Below, piece by piece: positions 19,024-29,064 of a DNA stretch of 64,000 nucleotides; the stretch's first letter is position 1; every line of letters starts with the position of its first letter. The DNA comes from Paracidovorax citrulli (GTDB lineage: Bacteria; Pseudomonadota; Gammaproteobacteria; Burkholderiales; Burkholderiaceae_C). The DNA is taken from positions 44,892 to 108,891 of the forward strand of contig NZ_FNEY01000015.1 in NCBI RefSeq assembly GCF_900100305.1, read 5' to 3'. Both the position numbers and the translations under genes were made by a program. The notes below the pieces were generated by a model. The model made no database searches and was not told the origin of the DNA. It saw only the letters and a program-made list of their open reading frames with translations.

Positions 19024-19649
19024 CTTCCTCCGCACTCGTTCCCTCCACCGCCTCCGAGGGCGACCGCATCGCCGAGGTCGCCCGCAACACCGCCGAGACC
19101 CGCATCCGCGTGCGCGTGAACCTCGACGGCACGGGCAATGCCCGCCTGTCCTCGGGCATCGGCTTCTTCGACCACATGCTCGACCAGATCGCGCGGCACG
19201 GCCTGATCGACCTGGACATCGAGTGCGAGGGCGACCTGCACATCGACGGACACCACACGGTGGAAGACGTGGGCATCACGCTGGGCCAGGCGTTCGCGCG
19301 GGCCGTGGGCGACAAGAAGGGCATCCGCCGCTACGGCCATGCCTATGTGCCGCTCGACGAGGCGCTCTCGCGCGTGGTGGTCGATTTCTCGGGCCGGCCG
19401 GGCCTGCACATGGACGTGAAGTTCACGGCCGGCAGCATCGGCCAGCTCGATACCCAGCTGGTGTACGAGTTCTTCCAGGGCTTCGTGAACCATGCGGGCG
19501 TGACGCTGCACATCGACAACCTGAAGGGCTTCAATGCCCACCACCAGTGCGAAACCATCTTCAAGGCCTTCGCGCGAGCGCTGCGCGCAGCGCTCGAGCG
19601 CGACCCGCGCTCGGCCGGCGTCATTCCCTCCACCAAGGGCTCGCTCTAG
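19020..19649 (+). CDS. hisB: Imidazoleglycerol-phosphate dehydratase
   Basis: 209 residues, the monofunctional dehydratase without the phosphatase domain found in E. coli HisB. The manganese-binding motifs [11 protein letters not shown] and [12 protein letters not shown] are both seen, as is [17 protein letters not shown] separate histidinol-phosphatase is therefore needed; none lies in the window. Confidence 0.96.
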   Translation: MTSSALVPSTASEGDRIAEVARNTAETRIRVRVNLDGTGNARLSSGIGFFDHMLDQIARHGLIDLDIECEGDLHIDGHHTVEDVGITLGQAFARAVGDKKGIRRYGHAYVPLDEALSRVVVDFSGRPGLHMDVKFTAGSIGQLDTQLVYEFFQGFVNHAGVTLHIDNLKGFNAHHQCETIFKAFARALRAALERDPRSAGVIPSTKGSL

Positions 19650-19658
19650 GCTGCCACC

Positions 19659-20327
19659 ATGAATGTTGAAGCAAAGACTGTCGCCGTCGTGGACTACGGC
19701 ATGGGGAACCTGCGCTCGGTGTCCCAGGCCGTGCAGGCCGCCGCCGAGGGCAGTGGCTGGACCGTGGTCGTGACCTCGCGCCCCGAGGACGTGCGTGCCG
19801 CGCAGCGCGTGGTGCTGCCGGGGCAGGGCGCGATGCCCGACTGCATGCGCGAGCTGCGCGAATCCGGCCTGCAGGAATCCGTGCTGGAGGCTGCGGCCTC
19901 CAAGCCGCTTTTCGGCGTCTGCGTGGGCATGCAGATGCTGCTGGACCACAGCGCCGAGGGCGACACCCCGGGCCTGGGGCTGATTCCCGGCGACGTGGTG
20001 CGCTTCGAGTTGGCCGGCCGCCTGCAGCCGGACGGCAGTCGCTACAAGGTGCCCCAGATGGGCTGGAACCGGGTGCGGCAGATGCCGCACGGAGGGGCCG
20101 TGCATCCCGTGTGGGCCGGCATTCCTGACGAAAACTATTTTTATTTCGTGCATAGTTTCCATGCGTTGCCGCGCGACGCCGCGCACACTGCAGGGGAAAC
20201 CGATTACGGCGGGCGCTTTGCATCCGCCGTGGCTCGCGATAATATTTTTGCCACGCAATTCCATCCTGAGAAAAGTTCCGGGCACGGCCTCGCGCTCTAC
20301 CGCAACTTCCTCCACTGGAATCCCTGA
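19659..20327 (+). CDS. hisH: Imidazole glycerol phosphate synthase glutaminase subunit
   Basis: 222 residues, class-I glutamine amidotransferase. The catalytic triad is Cys88 in [10 protein letters not shown], His202 and Glu204 in QFHPEKS. It supplies ammonia to HisF, which here is encoded about 20 kb away at 40.3 kb. It begins 9 bases after hisB. Confidence 0.96.
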   Translation: MNVEAKTVAVVDYGMGNLRSVSQAVQAAAEGSGWTVVVTSRPEDVRAAQRVVLPGQGAMPDCMRELRESGLQESVLEAAASKPLFGVCVGMQMLLDHSAEGDTPGLGLIPGDVVRFELAGRLQPDGSRYKVPQMGWNRVRQMPHGGAVHPVWAGIPDENYFYFVHSFHALPRDAAHTAGETDYGGRFASAVARDNIFATQFHPEKSSGHGLALYRNFLHWNP

Positions 20328-20416
20328 GCAATCTCCCTCGCTTCCTATCCTCTTTCTTCCACCCGGCCGGCACTGGCACGCCCTGCCACGGCATTTCCCC
20401 ACCTCGTCATTCCATC

Positions 20417-21163
20417 ATGCTGCTCATCCCCGCCATCGACCTCAAGGACGGACACTGCGTGCGCCTCAAGCAAGGTGACATGGATCAATCGACCACCTTC
20501 GGCGAAGACCCGGCAGCCATGGCGCGCAAGTGGGTGGATGCCGGCGCCCGCCGCCTGCACCTCGTGGACCTGAACGGCGCCTTCGCCGGCGCGCCCAAGA
20601 ACCACGCCGCGATCAAGGCCATCCTCAAGGAGGTGGGCGACGACCTGCCCGTGCAGCTGGGCGGCGGCATCCGCGACCTGGACACGATCGAGAAATACAT
20701 CGACGGCGGCCTGCGCTACGTGATCATCGGCACCGCGGCCGTCAAGAACCCCGGATTCCTGAAGGATGCCTGCAGCGCCTTCGGCGGCCACATCATCGTG
20801 GGCCTGGACGCCAAGGACGGCAAGGTCGCCACCGACGGCTGGAGCAAGCTGACCGGCCACGAGGTGGTCGACCTCGCGAAGAGGTTCGAGGACTGGGGCG
20901 TCGAATCCATCGTCTATACCGACATCGGCCGCGACGGCATGCTCTCGGGCATCAACATCGAGGCCACGGTGAAGCTGGCGCAGGCCCTCACCATCCCCGT
21001 GATCGCCTCCGGCGGCCTGGCGGGCATGGCCGACATCGAGCAGCTCTGCGCGGTGGAGAGCGAAGGCGTGGAAGGCGTCATCTGCGGCCGTGCGATCTAT
21101 TCCGGCGACCTCGACTTCGCCGCGGCGCAGGCGCGCGCGGACGAGCTGAACGGCGCGGCCTGA
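20417..21163 (+). CDS. hisA: ProFAR isomerase
   Basis: 248 residues, a TIM barrel. The catalytic Asp8 in IPAIDLKDG and the second Asp in YTDIGRDGM are present, with phosphate-binding GGGIRD and [11 protein letters not shown]. It isomerises the HisI product to PRFAR, the HisF substrate. The 89-base leader before the ATG is rich in C and T. In related genomes hisF follows; here the Pel block intervenes on the opposite strand. Confidence 0.95.
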   Translation: MLLIPAIDLKDGHCVRLKQGDMDQSTTFGEDPAAMARKWVDAGARRLHLVDLNGAFAGAPKNHAAIKAILKEVGDDLPVQLGGGIRDLDTIEKYIDGGLRYVIIGTAAVKNPGFLKDACSAFGGHIIVGLDAKDGKVATDGWSKLTGHEVVDLAKRFEDWGVESIVYTDIGRDGMLSGINIEATVKLAQALTIPVIASGGLAGMADIEQLCAVESEGVEGVICGRAIYSGDLDFAAAQARADELNGAA

Positions 21164-21193
21164 CCCTCCTGCGCCGCAGGTGCGCCGGCCGCT

Positions 21194-22378
21194 TCAGCAG
21201 GCCGGCGGCGGGCGCCCCTGGTTCATGGCCGCCACGGTCTGCAGCAGGGCCGTCCAGTACGAGGGCAGCGATGCCCACGGGTTGCCGATGTTCCTGACCG
21301 GGTCGTACTGCAGGTCGGTCATGTAGACCAGCCCGGCGTTGTAGATGGGGGATCCGGCGGACTGCAGGGCCTTCACCATGTCGACGCAGGTGGCGGTGTC
21401 GTGCACCAGCGAACTCTGCCGGTTGTTGGGCAGGGTGTAGAGCCACGGCGTGGTGCGCGGATCGTAAGCGGCGTAGGTGCTGTTGCGGTCCTCGAAGGTG
21501 ACGAGCACGTCGGCCACGGTGGCGTAGTCGGCGGTGTCGGGCACCCTGCCCGGGTTGCCGATCACGCGCAGGTCGGCGCCCTTGGCCTTGATGTATGCGT
21601 AGATCTCGCGGTAGCCGCTCAGCTTGGCGGCGTCGGACGACATTTCGTCGAGGAAGATGCCGCTGATCGCGGCGCGGCCGTAGAGCGCGAAGTACGCATC
21701 GATGTTGGCCTTGACGGCCGCGAGCGAGCGGGCGCCGTAGCCCGTGTAGACATAGCCCACCACCTTCCCGCCGGCGGCGACGAAGGTGCCCAGCGCGTTC
21801 GTGTAGGCGGCCTCGGCCGAAGTGAATTCGCCGTTGTTGGGGTTCATGATGGCCGTCACCGCGACGCCGGGGTGGGCGGCCGCGCCGGCCGCGAGGCGTG
21901 CCCATTCGGTACCCGAGGACGGGTGGAAATAGGCCGGCACCAGCACCTCGAGCGATGCGGGTACGGGACGCAGGTACATGATGCGGGTGGCCTTTGCCGT
22001 GGCGGTGGCCGATGACCCGGAGGGCACCGCGACCGAGGCGCTGAGCTGCTGGCGGCCCGGCACCGTGCCGCTGAATGCGACCGTGGCTACGCCCGACCGG
22101 GTGGTGCCGGTGGCGGAGAACGTTCCGGGCGACGCCGCGAAATTCACGGGGGTGCCGTCCGCGGCGTCCGCGCCGTTCACCGTGACGCGGGCGCTGAGCG
22201 ACAGGGGCGAACCCACGCTGTGGACGGTTTCCGCCTCGGGCCCGGCAAAGGCGATGGCGACGCTGGCGGGGTTGGCCGGGTTGGCGGGCGAAGAGCCGCC
22301 GCCTCCGCCGCCGCAGGCGGCGATCAGGGCGGCCAGCGACAGGCTGCACCAGCGGGCGAGGGAAGGCTTACGGGCCAT
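21194..22378 (-). CDS. Lipoprotein with spherulin-4/GH135-type domain (copy 2)
   Basis: 394 residues. Signal with lipobox LIAAC (Cys22) followed by poly-Gly, then an Ig-like domain (about 36-130) and a spherulin-4 domain from about 143: LEVLVPAYFHPSSGTEW, VTAIMNPNNG, VVGYVYTGYGARSLAAVKAN and ISGIFLDEMSS with acidic pair Asp244-Glu245. Sph3-type GH135 enzymes of this fold cut alpha-1,4-galactosaminoglycan. It is a tandem paralogue of the gene at 22479-23693 and continues the pel operon after pelG with a 100-base gap. The ATG at 22378 opens the lipoprotein signal. A Pel-degrading role is inferred. Confidence 0.8.
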   Translation of the reverse strand: MARKPSLARWCSLSLAALIAACGGGGGGSSPANPANPASVAIAFAGPEAETVHSVGSPLSLSARVTVNGADAADGTPVNFAASPGTFSATGTTRSGVATVAFSGTVPGRQQLSASVAVPSGSSATATAKATRIMYLRPVPASLEVLVPAYFHPSSGTEWARLAAGAAAHPGVAVTAIMNPNNGEFTSAEAAYTNALGTFVAAGGKVVGYVYTGYGARSLAAVKANIDAYFALYGRAAISGIFLDEMSSDAAKLSGYREIYAYIKAKGADLRVIGNPGRVPDTADYATVADVLVTFEDRNSTYAAYDPRTTPWLYTLPNNRQSSLVHDTATCVDMVKALQSAGSPIYNAGLVYMTDLQYDPVRNIGNPWASLPSYWTALLQTVAAMNQGRPPPAC

Positions 22379-22478
22379 GGCAATTCCTGTCTGGATGGGG
22401 AAAGAGGAGGGCGGACGGGATTGTCGTCCGGTACGGTGAGCTTTTGGTGCAACGCTGCATGCGGACGCAGGAAGCTGC

Positions 22479-23693
22479 TCAGCAGGAAGGCAGGCTGGCC
22501 CCTCGATTGACGGCATCGACCGTGCCGAGGAAGCGCAGCCAGTACCCTGGCAGGGCGTCCCACGGGTTGCCTTCCCCGGTGTCGGGATTGAACTGGTCGT
22601 CGGTCACGTACAGCATGCCGGCGTTGCTGCGCGGCGTGGCGGCCGCGCGCACGGCCTGCTGCATGGCGGCGCAGCCGGGCGCGTCGTGCAGCAGCACCGC
22701 CTGCCGGGTGTTGGCCACCTGGTAGAGCCAGCCGCCATCGGCGCGCGGGTCGTAGCTGGCGAAGGCCGGTGAACGGTTCTCGAAGTTCACCAGCGTGTCG
22801 GCCGCCGCGAGGTACCCGCTGGTGGTCTGGGTGCCGGGGTTGCCCACCACCCGCAGGCCCGAGTCGCGTGCCTTGATGTAGGTGTACAGGTCCAGGTAAT
22901 AGGCCAGGCGCTTTGGCGACGTGGACATCTCGTCGATGAAGAACCCGCTGATGAGGCCCCTGCCGTAGAGCTGCAGGTAGCTGTCGATGTTGCGCTTCAC
23001 CATGCTGGCGGAGCGCGCGCCGTAGCGGGTATAGACGTAGCCGAGCAGCCGGCCGCCCGACTGCACGAAGGTGCCGGCCGCCGCCGTGAATTCCGGGTTC
23101 GCGCTCTTGAACACGCCGTTGTCGGGGTTGAGGATGGCGGTGACCGCCACCCCCGGGTAGGCGCGCGCGCCCGCGCTGAGGGCATCCCAGGGCGAGCCTT
23201 CCGACGGGTAGAAGTAGGCGGGCACCAGCACCTCGAGCGGGGCCGGGGCCGGACGTGCGTACACCGTGCGCGAAGCGGATGCGGCGCCGCTGGCCGATGC
23301 CAGCGTGGCGGAAATCACCTGGGGGCCGGGAACGGATGCGGTGAAGCTGGCCGAGGCGGTGCCGGCGCGGACCGGGGCGGCCGCCGGCAGGATGGCGGCC
23401 GTGCCCGCGGAGAACACCACGGTGGCGCCATCCTCCGCACCCGGGGCCTCCACGGCGACGCCGATGGCGGTGCCGACGTCGATCACGTCCGCGCCATCGC
23501 CGGGCGCGGTGAACGCGAGGGCTGCGGCCGGCAGGGCGGAGGCCCTTGCATCCTGCGCGGTCCGGGAGGTTGCGGCGGTGCCGGTGCCGTCAGCGGGGCC
23601 TCCCCCGCCGCCGCAGGCGCCCAGCAATCCGGCGGCGGCCAGCAGGCAGGCCGGCAGGGCCACGCGTGCGTTCGGAAAGTTCGGCTGTGCCAT
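22479..23693 (-). CDS. Lipoprotein with spherulin-4/GH135-type domain (copy 1)
   Basis: 404 residues. Lipobox LLGAC (Cys27) and a Gly-rich linker precede a beta-rich domain (about 55-145) and a spherulin-4 domain (about 153 to the end): LEVLVPAYFYPSEGSPW, VTAILNPDNGVF, RLLGYVYTRYGARSAS, ISGFFIDEMSTSP (Asp254-Glu255), VVGNPGTQT and DTLVNFENRSP. It starts 46 bases after pelG on the same strand, so it is very likely co-transcribed with pel. By family it is a candidate galactosaminidase facing the periplasm or cell surface. The ATG at 23693 was chosen for its signal sequence; an upstream start would add nine residues. Confidence 0.82.
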   Translation of the reverse strand: MAQPNFPNARVALPACLLAAAGLLGACGGGGGPADGTGTAATSRTAQDARASALPAAALAFTAPGDGADVIDVGTAIGVAVEAPGAEDGATVVFSAGTAAILPAAAPVRAGTASASFTASVPGPQVISATLASASGAASASRTVYARPAPAPLEVLVPAYFYPSEGSPWDALSAGARAYPGVAVTAILNPDNGVFKSANPEFTAAAGTFVQSGGRLLGYVYTRYGARSASMVKRNIDSYLQLYGRGLISGFFIDEMSTSPKRLAYYLDLYTYIKARDSGLRVVGNPGTQTTSGYLAAADTLVNFENRSPAFASYDPRADGGWLYQVANTRQAVLLHDAPGCAAMQQAVRAAATPRSNAGMLYVTDDQFNPDTGEGNPWDALPGYWLRFLGTVDAVNRGASLPSC

Positions 23694-23739
23694 CGGGCCC
23701 TCTCTGCAGGTATGGAGCACCGATTGTGAATGCCGCCGG

Positions 23740-25113
23740 CTATTGCAGCATAAAAGTTTCGTATTCCAACCGGTTCAGCTGTCGAGACAATAAATACATG
23801 CCCGTGCACAGCGTGAGCAGCGTGGCGATGGCGAAGCCGTAGCCGTACAGCGCGGCACCCGCATGCAGCGTGAAGCCGGTCAGCAGCATGTTGAGCAGCA
23901 CGAACTGCAGGCACAGCATGAGCACGATGCGGCGCTGGTCCAGGTAGAAGAACACGTTGAGGATGGCCATCAGCCCCACCTGCAGCCCCGCGCCGATCAC
24001 CTGCACGTGCAGCAGCGGCAGGTAGAGGCGCGAAATGCCCAGGCCGCTCAGGATGGCCGGCCCGGCGACGAAGGTGATGAGCACGGCCAGCGTCTGGATC
24101 TTGCCGATCTCCCCGAGGCCCTGCTGGATGGAATAGACCATCTCGTCGCGCATCGCCTCGATGTACTCCAGCGAGCCGCCGCTGCGCACGGCGTCGTAGA
24201 ACTTGTCGTAGTACTCGACGAAATCGGTCTCGATGCGCACCAGGAACACCGCCATGCCGGGAATGATGGACAGGTAGGCCAGGAACACGGGCAGGTCGTA
24301 GATCAGCGAGGCCCGCAGCGCCCCGATGATGGGCTCGGAGGTCGGCGGGAAGTACCAGAACATGAACTTGTCCACCCAGATCCCGAAGTTGTAGAGGAAG
24401 CCGATGGCGACCAGGGAGGGGTAGAGCAGCTTGCGGTCCGCGAAGTCGAAGGCGATGATGCGGCCGCGCGGGTTGAACTCGCGCACCACGAGCAGCCACA
24501 TGCCCGCGAGCAGCAGGTAGTTGCCCAGCACGAAGCCCGCCAGCAGTCCTTCCAGGCCCCAGGGCCGCATCAGCAGCGCGCTGACCACGATGACGGCGTA
24601 CGACACGCCGAAGAGCGCCACGATCTCCTTGTAGCGCTTCATGCCCGACAGCAGCACGGTGAGCACCCACACGTCGCACATGAGGGTGAAGCCCGCGAGC
24701 ATGAGCATGCGGTACACCAGCCCCAGTTGCGGCAGCACGGTGAAGAGCGCCAGCGTGCCCAGGGCCGCGGCGGCCAGCGTGGTCACCAGCAGCAGGCCGT
24801 GGAGGTTGGGCAGGATCGAATCCTTGCGCTTTTCGAAGAGGCGGTCGGACACGAAGCGCGTGAAGGCCAGCTGCACCAGGCCGGTGAGGATGAGGCTGCC
24901 CGCCACCATGTAGGTGACGGAGGTCTGGAACTGGGTGACGAGCACGCCCGGCACCACCACGCTCGCGCTGAAGATACCGATGAGCAGGATGCCCACGATG
25001 GAGAAAACCCAGGGGCCGGAGCCGATCACGCCCGCGTAGGCGTAGGCCTGCACGAGGCCGACCAGGGTGTTCTTGCGCAGCATGCGCCGCAGCTCGAATC
25101 CGATGCCGGCCAT
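23740..25113 (-). CDS. pelG: Pel polysaccharide membrane transporter PelG
   Basis: 457 residues, about 12 membrane segments, MATE/MOP-flippase-like. The N-terminus MAGIGFELRRMLRKNTLVGL and the IGSGPWVFSI segment are typical of PelG. It forms the inner-membrane Pel complex with PelD, PelE and PelF. The length is within one residue of P. aeruginosa PelG (456). Its ATG shares one base with the pelF stop. Confidence 0.94.
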   Translation of the reverse strand: MAGIGFELRRMLRKNTLVGLVQAYAYAGVIGSGPWVFSIVGILLIGIFSASVVVPGVLVTQFQTSVTYMVAGSLILTGLVQLAFTRFVSDRLFEKRKDSILPNLHGLLLVTTLAAAALGTLALFTVLPQLGLVYRMLMLAGFTLMCDVWVLTVLLSGMKRYKEIVALFGVSYAVIVVSALLMRPWGLEGLLAGFVLGNYLLLAGMWLLVVREFNPRGRIIAFDFADRKLLYPSLVAIGFLYNFGIWVDKFMFWYFPPTSEPIIGALRASLIYDLPVFLAYLSIIPGMAVFLVRIETDFVEYYDKFYDAVRSGGSLEYIEAMRDEMVYSIQQGLGEIGKIQTLAVLITFVAGPAILSGLGISRLYLPLLHVQVIGAGLQVGLMAILNVFFYLDQRRIVLMLCLQFVLLNMLLTGFTLHAGAALYGYGFAIATLLTLCTGMYLLSRQLNRLEYETFMLQ

Positions 25114-26651
25114 CAGCGGGGGCCCTCCGTCTGTTCGAACGCCCGTTCGTACACGCGGCGGTAGCGGTCGAACATCAGCGTATCGGTGTAGTAGCGCTCC
25201 ACGCGCGCCACGGCGGCGCGGCTGGCCGCGTGCCAGGCGGGCGCATCGTTGAGCAGCGACAGCGACGCGTCCGCGAGCTGCTGGGGATCTGCGATGGGCA
25301 CGACCTTGCCGGAGGCGCCGAGCGCGCGGTCTTCCTCGTCCAGCCCCTCGATGAGCTGGCGGCACGAGCCCACGTCGGTGGAGACGGCCGGCACGCCGGC
25401 CGCATAGCCTTCCAGCAGCACCAGGGGCAGCGCCTCGCTGATGGACGAGAGGATGATCAGCCCGATGCGCGGCATGAGGTCTTCCACCTTCTGGAAGCCC
25501 AGGAAACGCACGTTGTTCTCCAGGCCCAGGCTGCGCACGAGGTTCTCGCACTCCTGCGCGTAGGCCGGGTCCTCCTCGGTGGGGCCGGCGATCCAGCCTT
25601 CGGCGTCGGGCCGCTGGTTCACCACGCGCCGCATCGCGCGGATGAAGGTCTTGATGTCCTTGATGGGGACCACCCGGCCGATGAGGCAGAGGATGGGCGG
25701 CACCTCGGCGGGTCGCTGGCCGCGCAGCGGCGCGAAGCGGCCGAGCTTGATGCCGTTGGGGATGTTGAAGGTGCGCGCGGGATCCGCGCCGTCGGCCACC
25801 TGCCGCAGCCGGTTGGCCTCGTAGAGCGCGATGATCGGGTCGGCCGCCGCGTAGCAGTAGTAGCCCAGCCACTCGAAGAACTGGATCCACATCTGGCGGA
25901 AGTAGGACAGCTCGGTCGGGTCGCGCTGGAAGATGTTGCGGTTGTCGCGGATCCACTCGCTCTTGAACAGGTCGATCTTGCGTTCCTTGGTATAGATGCC
26001 GTGTTCCGAGAGGATGAGCGGCACGCCGCGCATCTGCCGGACCAGGCCGCCCAGGTAGCCCGCATAGCCGGTGGAGGCACTGTGCACCATGCGCACGCGC
26101 AGCATGCTGCGGGCGACGCGCGCGAGCATCCAGAGCGGCTGGTACATGATGCGCACGGTCCAGAAATAGTCCACGAAGGACGGGTCCGTGCAGTGCTCGC
26201 GGTAGCTCTGGCAGATGATTTCCCAGGCGCGCTCGCTGTAGAGGAAGTCTTCCAGCGGCAGGCGGCCGCCGGGCTGCATCTCCAGGCTGATGCGCTGGAA
26301 GGCCTCGATCGCCGCGGGGCTGCGGTCGCCGAGCCGGAACGAATCGACGAGCGTGCGCACCATCTCGAGCGCGGCGCGGTCGCCCCGGCGCCGCGCGGGC
26401 ATGGAGCGCACGCCGAGGTGCTCGTAGAGGTAGTGCTCCTCGAAATGCACCACGTTGGACGGCAGTTCGTACTTGAAGCCGGAATAGTCCTCGCGGCGGC
26501 TGCCCAGGAAGATGATGGCGAACCGGTATTCGGGGTAGGCGCGGATGATCTGGTTGATCCAGCTCGACACGCCCCCGCTCACGTAGGGAAACGTGCCTTC
26601 GAGCAGCAGTGCGATGTCGGCTTCCTGGGCCTGGGGGCGGACGTCGCTCAT
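25113..26651 (-). CDS. pelF: Pel glycosyltransferase PelF (GT4)
   Basis: 512 residues, cytosolic GT-B fold. The N-terminal LLLEGTFPYVSGGVSSWINQ is the PelF signature. The donor site has GRVVPIKDIKTFIRAM and SSISEALPLVLLEGYAAGVP with the GT4 ExxxxxxxE arrangement. It polymerises the sugar backbone from UDP-sugars. It overlaps pelE by 4 bases and touches pelG. Confidence 0.95.
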   Translation of the reverse strand: MSDVRPQAQEADIALLLEGTFPYVSGGVSSWINQIIRAYPEYRFAIIFLGSRREDYSGFKYELPSNVVHFEEHYLYEHLGVRSMPARRRGDRAALEMVRTLVDSFRLGDRSPAAIEAFQRISLEMQPGGRLPLEDFLYSERAWEIICQSYREHCTDPSFVDYFWTVRIMYQPLWMLARVARSMLRVRMVHSASTGYAGYLGGLVRQMRGVPLILSEHGIYTKERKIDLFKSEWIRDNRNIFQRDPTELSYFRQMWIQFFEWLGYYCYAAADPIIALYEANRLRQVADGADPARTFNIPNGIKLGRFAPLRGQRPAEVPPILCLIGRVVPIKDIKTFIRAMRRVVNQRPDAEGWIAGPTEEDPAYAQECENLVRSLGLENNVRFLGFQKVEDLMPRIGLIILSSISEALPLVLLEGYAAGVPAVSTDVGSCRQLIEGLDEEDRALGASGKVVPIADPQQLADASLSLLNDAPAWHAASRAAVARVERYYTDTLMFDRYRRVYERAFEQTEGPR

Positions 26652-27661
26652 CGGGCGTTCCAGTAGTCGAGCACCGGCCGCAGGCGCGGCAGGGCGCGCC
26701 ACTGGCCGAGTTCCTGCAGCAGCGCACGGGCCTGCACGTAGTCGCGCCGCTCGAAGCACAGCTCGGCCTGGTAGGGCAGCACGCGCGTGGCCGGCAGTCC
26801 CAGTTCCCGCGCGCGGGCATAGGCCTCGCCCGCCTCGTCGGTGCGGCCCTGCGCGTGCAGCAGGCGCCCGCGCCGCAGGTTGAGCTGCGCGTTGCCGGGG
26901 GACTGGGCCAGCACCATGTCGCAATAGCGCAGGGATTCGTGGATGGCGTGGGTGCGCAGGTCGCCCTGCACCAGTTCCTGGTACACCAGTTCCCAGTAGA
27001 GGTCGGAGAGCCGGTGGGCGGATTCCAGCATCAGCGGGCCGGGCGTGGCGCCTTCCTCGGCCTGGGCGCGGCGCATGGCGTCGAGTTCGCTGTCGATGGT
27101 GCGGTTGATGCGCTTTTCCAGCGTGTCGAGCATGCCGTAGGCGAGCAGCCGCAGGTCTTCGCTCGGATCGCTGAGGATGCTGCGCAGCAGGGGCGAGGCG
27201 ATGCGGCCGGAGACGTGCTGCAGCGCCACCATGGCGCGCATGCGGGTCTGCATGGGGGCCTGGGCGTTGCCCAGGAAGGACCGCAGCCCGGCCTGCCGGA
27301 AGCTCGCCTGCATGCGCTGGTGCAGGTCGAATTCGGGCAGTTGCAGGGATTCGAAATCGTCCTGCCCGGTCGGCGAACGGTACAGGCGCAGCACCACCAC
27401 GCCCACCGCCACGCCGATGAATCCGGCGATGGGGACGGCGTAGCTGAAGGCGGCCATGAGCACCAGCACGGGCAGGCGGGGGCGGGCCTGCTCGCCCGAG
27501 AGCAGCGGCAGCAGGCACAGCGCGAGCATGGAGCAGGCCAGCGCGTGCACGATCAGGTAGCTCGCCAGGGCCGCGTCGGAGCGGCCCTGCAGCATCAGGG
27601 GGCCGCTCCAGGCGCCCAGTTCCAGCAGGAAGGCCGACATGCCGAGCTTGAGGTTAAGCAT
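26648..27661 (-). CDS. pelE: Pel inner-membrane TPR protein PelE
   Basis: 337 residues: two hydrophobic segments in the first 95 residues, then a helical domain with TPR-like repeats (for example NAQLNLRRGRLLHAQGRTDE followed by AGEAYARARELGLP). The length matches P. aeruginosa PelE (329). PelE joins PelD, PelF and PelG in the synthase complex. The ATG at 27661 overlaps the pelD end by 8 bases. Named mostly by position and architecture, since PelE is poorly conserved. Confidence 0.87.
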   Translation of the reverse strand: MLNLKLGMSAFLLELGAWSGPLMLQGRSDAALASYLIVHALACSMLALCLLPLLSGEQARPRLPVLVLMAAFSYAVPIAGFIGVAVGVVVLRLYRSPTGQDDFESLQLPEFDLHQRMQASFRQAGLRSFLGNAQAPMQTRMRAMVALQHVSGRIASPLLRSILSDPSEDLRLLAYGMLDTLEKRINRTIDSELDAMRRAQAEEGATPGPLMLESAHRLSDLYWELVYQELVQGDLRTHAIHESLRYCDMVLAQSPGNAQLNLRRGRLLHAQGRTDEAGEAYARARELGLPATRVLPYQAELCFERRDYVQARALLQELGQWRALPRLRPVLDYWNAR

Positions 27662-29057
27662 GGGCGATCCTGTGCAGTTGCTCCAGCACCGCGAGTGGCT
27701 CGCCCTCCAGGGGCAGCACGTGCGGGAAGATGCCGGATTCGGCGAGCGGCTGGCCACCCTTCTGCCGGGACCAGTTCTCGAGCCGGTTGATGTAGCCCTC
27801 CGCCGTGGCCGTGTCGCCCAGCGGCATGAGCACCGCCAGCACCTGGCGCTCGGGGCCGGTGATCAGCCAGCTTTCGTCCAGTTCGCGCTTCAGGCGCTCG
27901 ATCTGGGCCGGCAGGCCGCGCTCGACGGCGCGGGGCAGGAACTCGAGCGCCACGATGATGCTGGGCACGCCCGTGGTGTCGCGCATGTGGGACAGCCGCC
28001 GGGCCTCGAAGGCGAAATCCGCCGGGCAGTCGGGAAGGCGCTCCATGATGGGGCGCGCCAGGGTCTGCATGGCGAGGCCGTCGGTGTAGTAGCCCAGCAG
28101 CAGGTTGATGGTCTGCAGGTTCTCGTCCTGCAGCGAGAAGAACGGCATGTCCTCGATCACCAGCAATCCGTAGATCTCCCCGCCCAGGTCCAGCAGCGGC
28201 GCGACGGCGAGGTAGCGTGTCTGCTGCTTGTGCGTGAGCAGCTGGCTGATGTGGCAGAGCTTGCGGGTTTCCAGCGCCTGCAGCACCAGCGGGTCCTGCG
28301 TGTCCAGCGGTTCGCTGCCGCTGCCGATGCGGGCCACGGGCTCGGCTTCGACGCGGTCTTCGGTGGCCGCGTGCAGCGCGGCCGATTCGAGCTGGCAATA
28401 CTGCGCGAGCAGGCGCAGCAGGGTCTGCGCGCCCTGCGCGGCGTCCTCCGGCGCGCCGGTGTCCACGCTCTGCAGCGTGGAGAGCGCGTCGCGCATGGAC
28501 ATGGGCCGGCCGATGAGCTCCTGCTCCAGCCGGTCGTGCGACAGGCGCAGCAGGTAGTACTGGCGCACGAGGTGCTCCAGGCGCTGGTCGAGGTAGAGCT
28601 GAACGTTCTCGGCGCGCCGGGTGCGGGCCTGCCACAGGCTGGAGAACTCGCCCACGATCAGCACCAGGATGAGTCCGCCCAGGAAGAACAGCTGAGGAAA
28701 GCGGTCGTAGTGACCGAGATTGGTCAGCAGCCAGCCCGCGAGCAGCACCACGGCGCCACCCAGTCCGGCGAGCGGTCCGTAGCGCAGCGCCACGATGACG
28801 GGCGCGAGCCATGCCCAGGGAAAGTCGCCCTCGCTCCAGATCGGATCCTGCGGATGCAGCAGCAGGCCCAGCGCGATCGCCAGGCCCGGCAGCAGCAGGG
28901 TCTCCAGCAGCATGATGGCCGGGCGCGTGTCGGTGGCGGCGAGCTTGCCCAGCAGCTGCTGCGGCAGCGGGCGCAAGCCGGTGCGTCCCGAAGCCGGCGC
29001 GGCGCCGACCGCGCGACGGCGGCCGGGGGAGGGCGGGGGGGACTTCTCCGGCGGCAT
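27654..29057 (-). CDS. pelD: c-di-GMP receptor PelD
   Basis: 467 residues: four membrane segments (about 45-140), a short coiled stretch, a GAF domain (about 190-330) and a degenerate GGDEF domain (about 340-467). Where an active diguanylate cyclase has GGDEF, this protein has TGPER (400-404), so it should not make c-di-GMP. Five residues upstream the inhibitory-site motif RxxD is kept as RELD (391-394), the c-di-GMP binding site of PelD. Pel output should therefore depend on c-di-GMP. It starts 7 bases after pelC ends. Confidence 0.94.
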   Translation of the reverse strand: MPPEKSPPPSPGRRRAVGAAPASGRTGLRPLPQQLLGKLAATDTRPAIMLLETLLLPGLAIALGLLLHPQDPIWSEGDFPWAWLAPVIVALRYGPLAGLGGAVVLLAGWLLTNLGHYDRFPQLFFLGGLILVLIVGEFSSLWQARTRRAENVQLYLDQRLEHLVRQYYLLRLSHDRLEQELIGRPMSMRDALSTLQSVDTGAPEDAAQGAQTLLRLLAQYCQLESAALHAATEDRVEAEPVARIGSGSEPLDTQDPLVLQALETRKLCHISQLLTHKQQTRYLAVAPLLDLGGEIYGLLVIEDMPFFSLQDENLQTINLLLGYYTDGLAMQTLARPIMERLPDCPADFAFEARRLSHMRDTTGVPSIIVALEFLPRAVERGLPAQIERLKRELDESWLITGPERQVLAVLMPLGDTATAEGYINRLENWSRQKGGQPLAESGIFPHVLPLEGEPLAVLEQLHRIAHA

Positions 29058-29064
29058 GGCGGGG

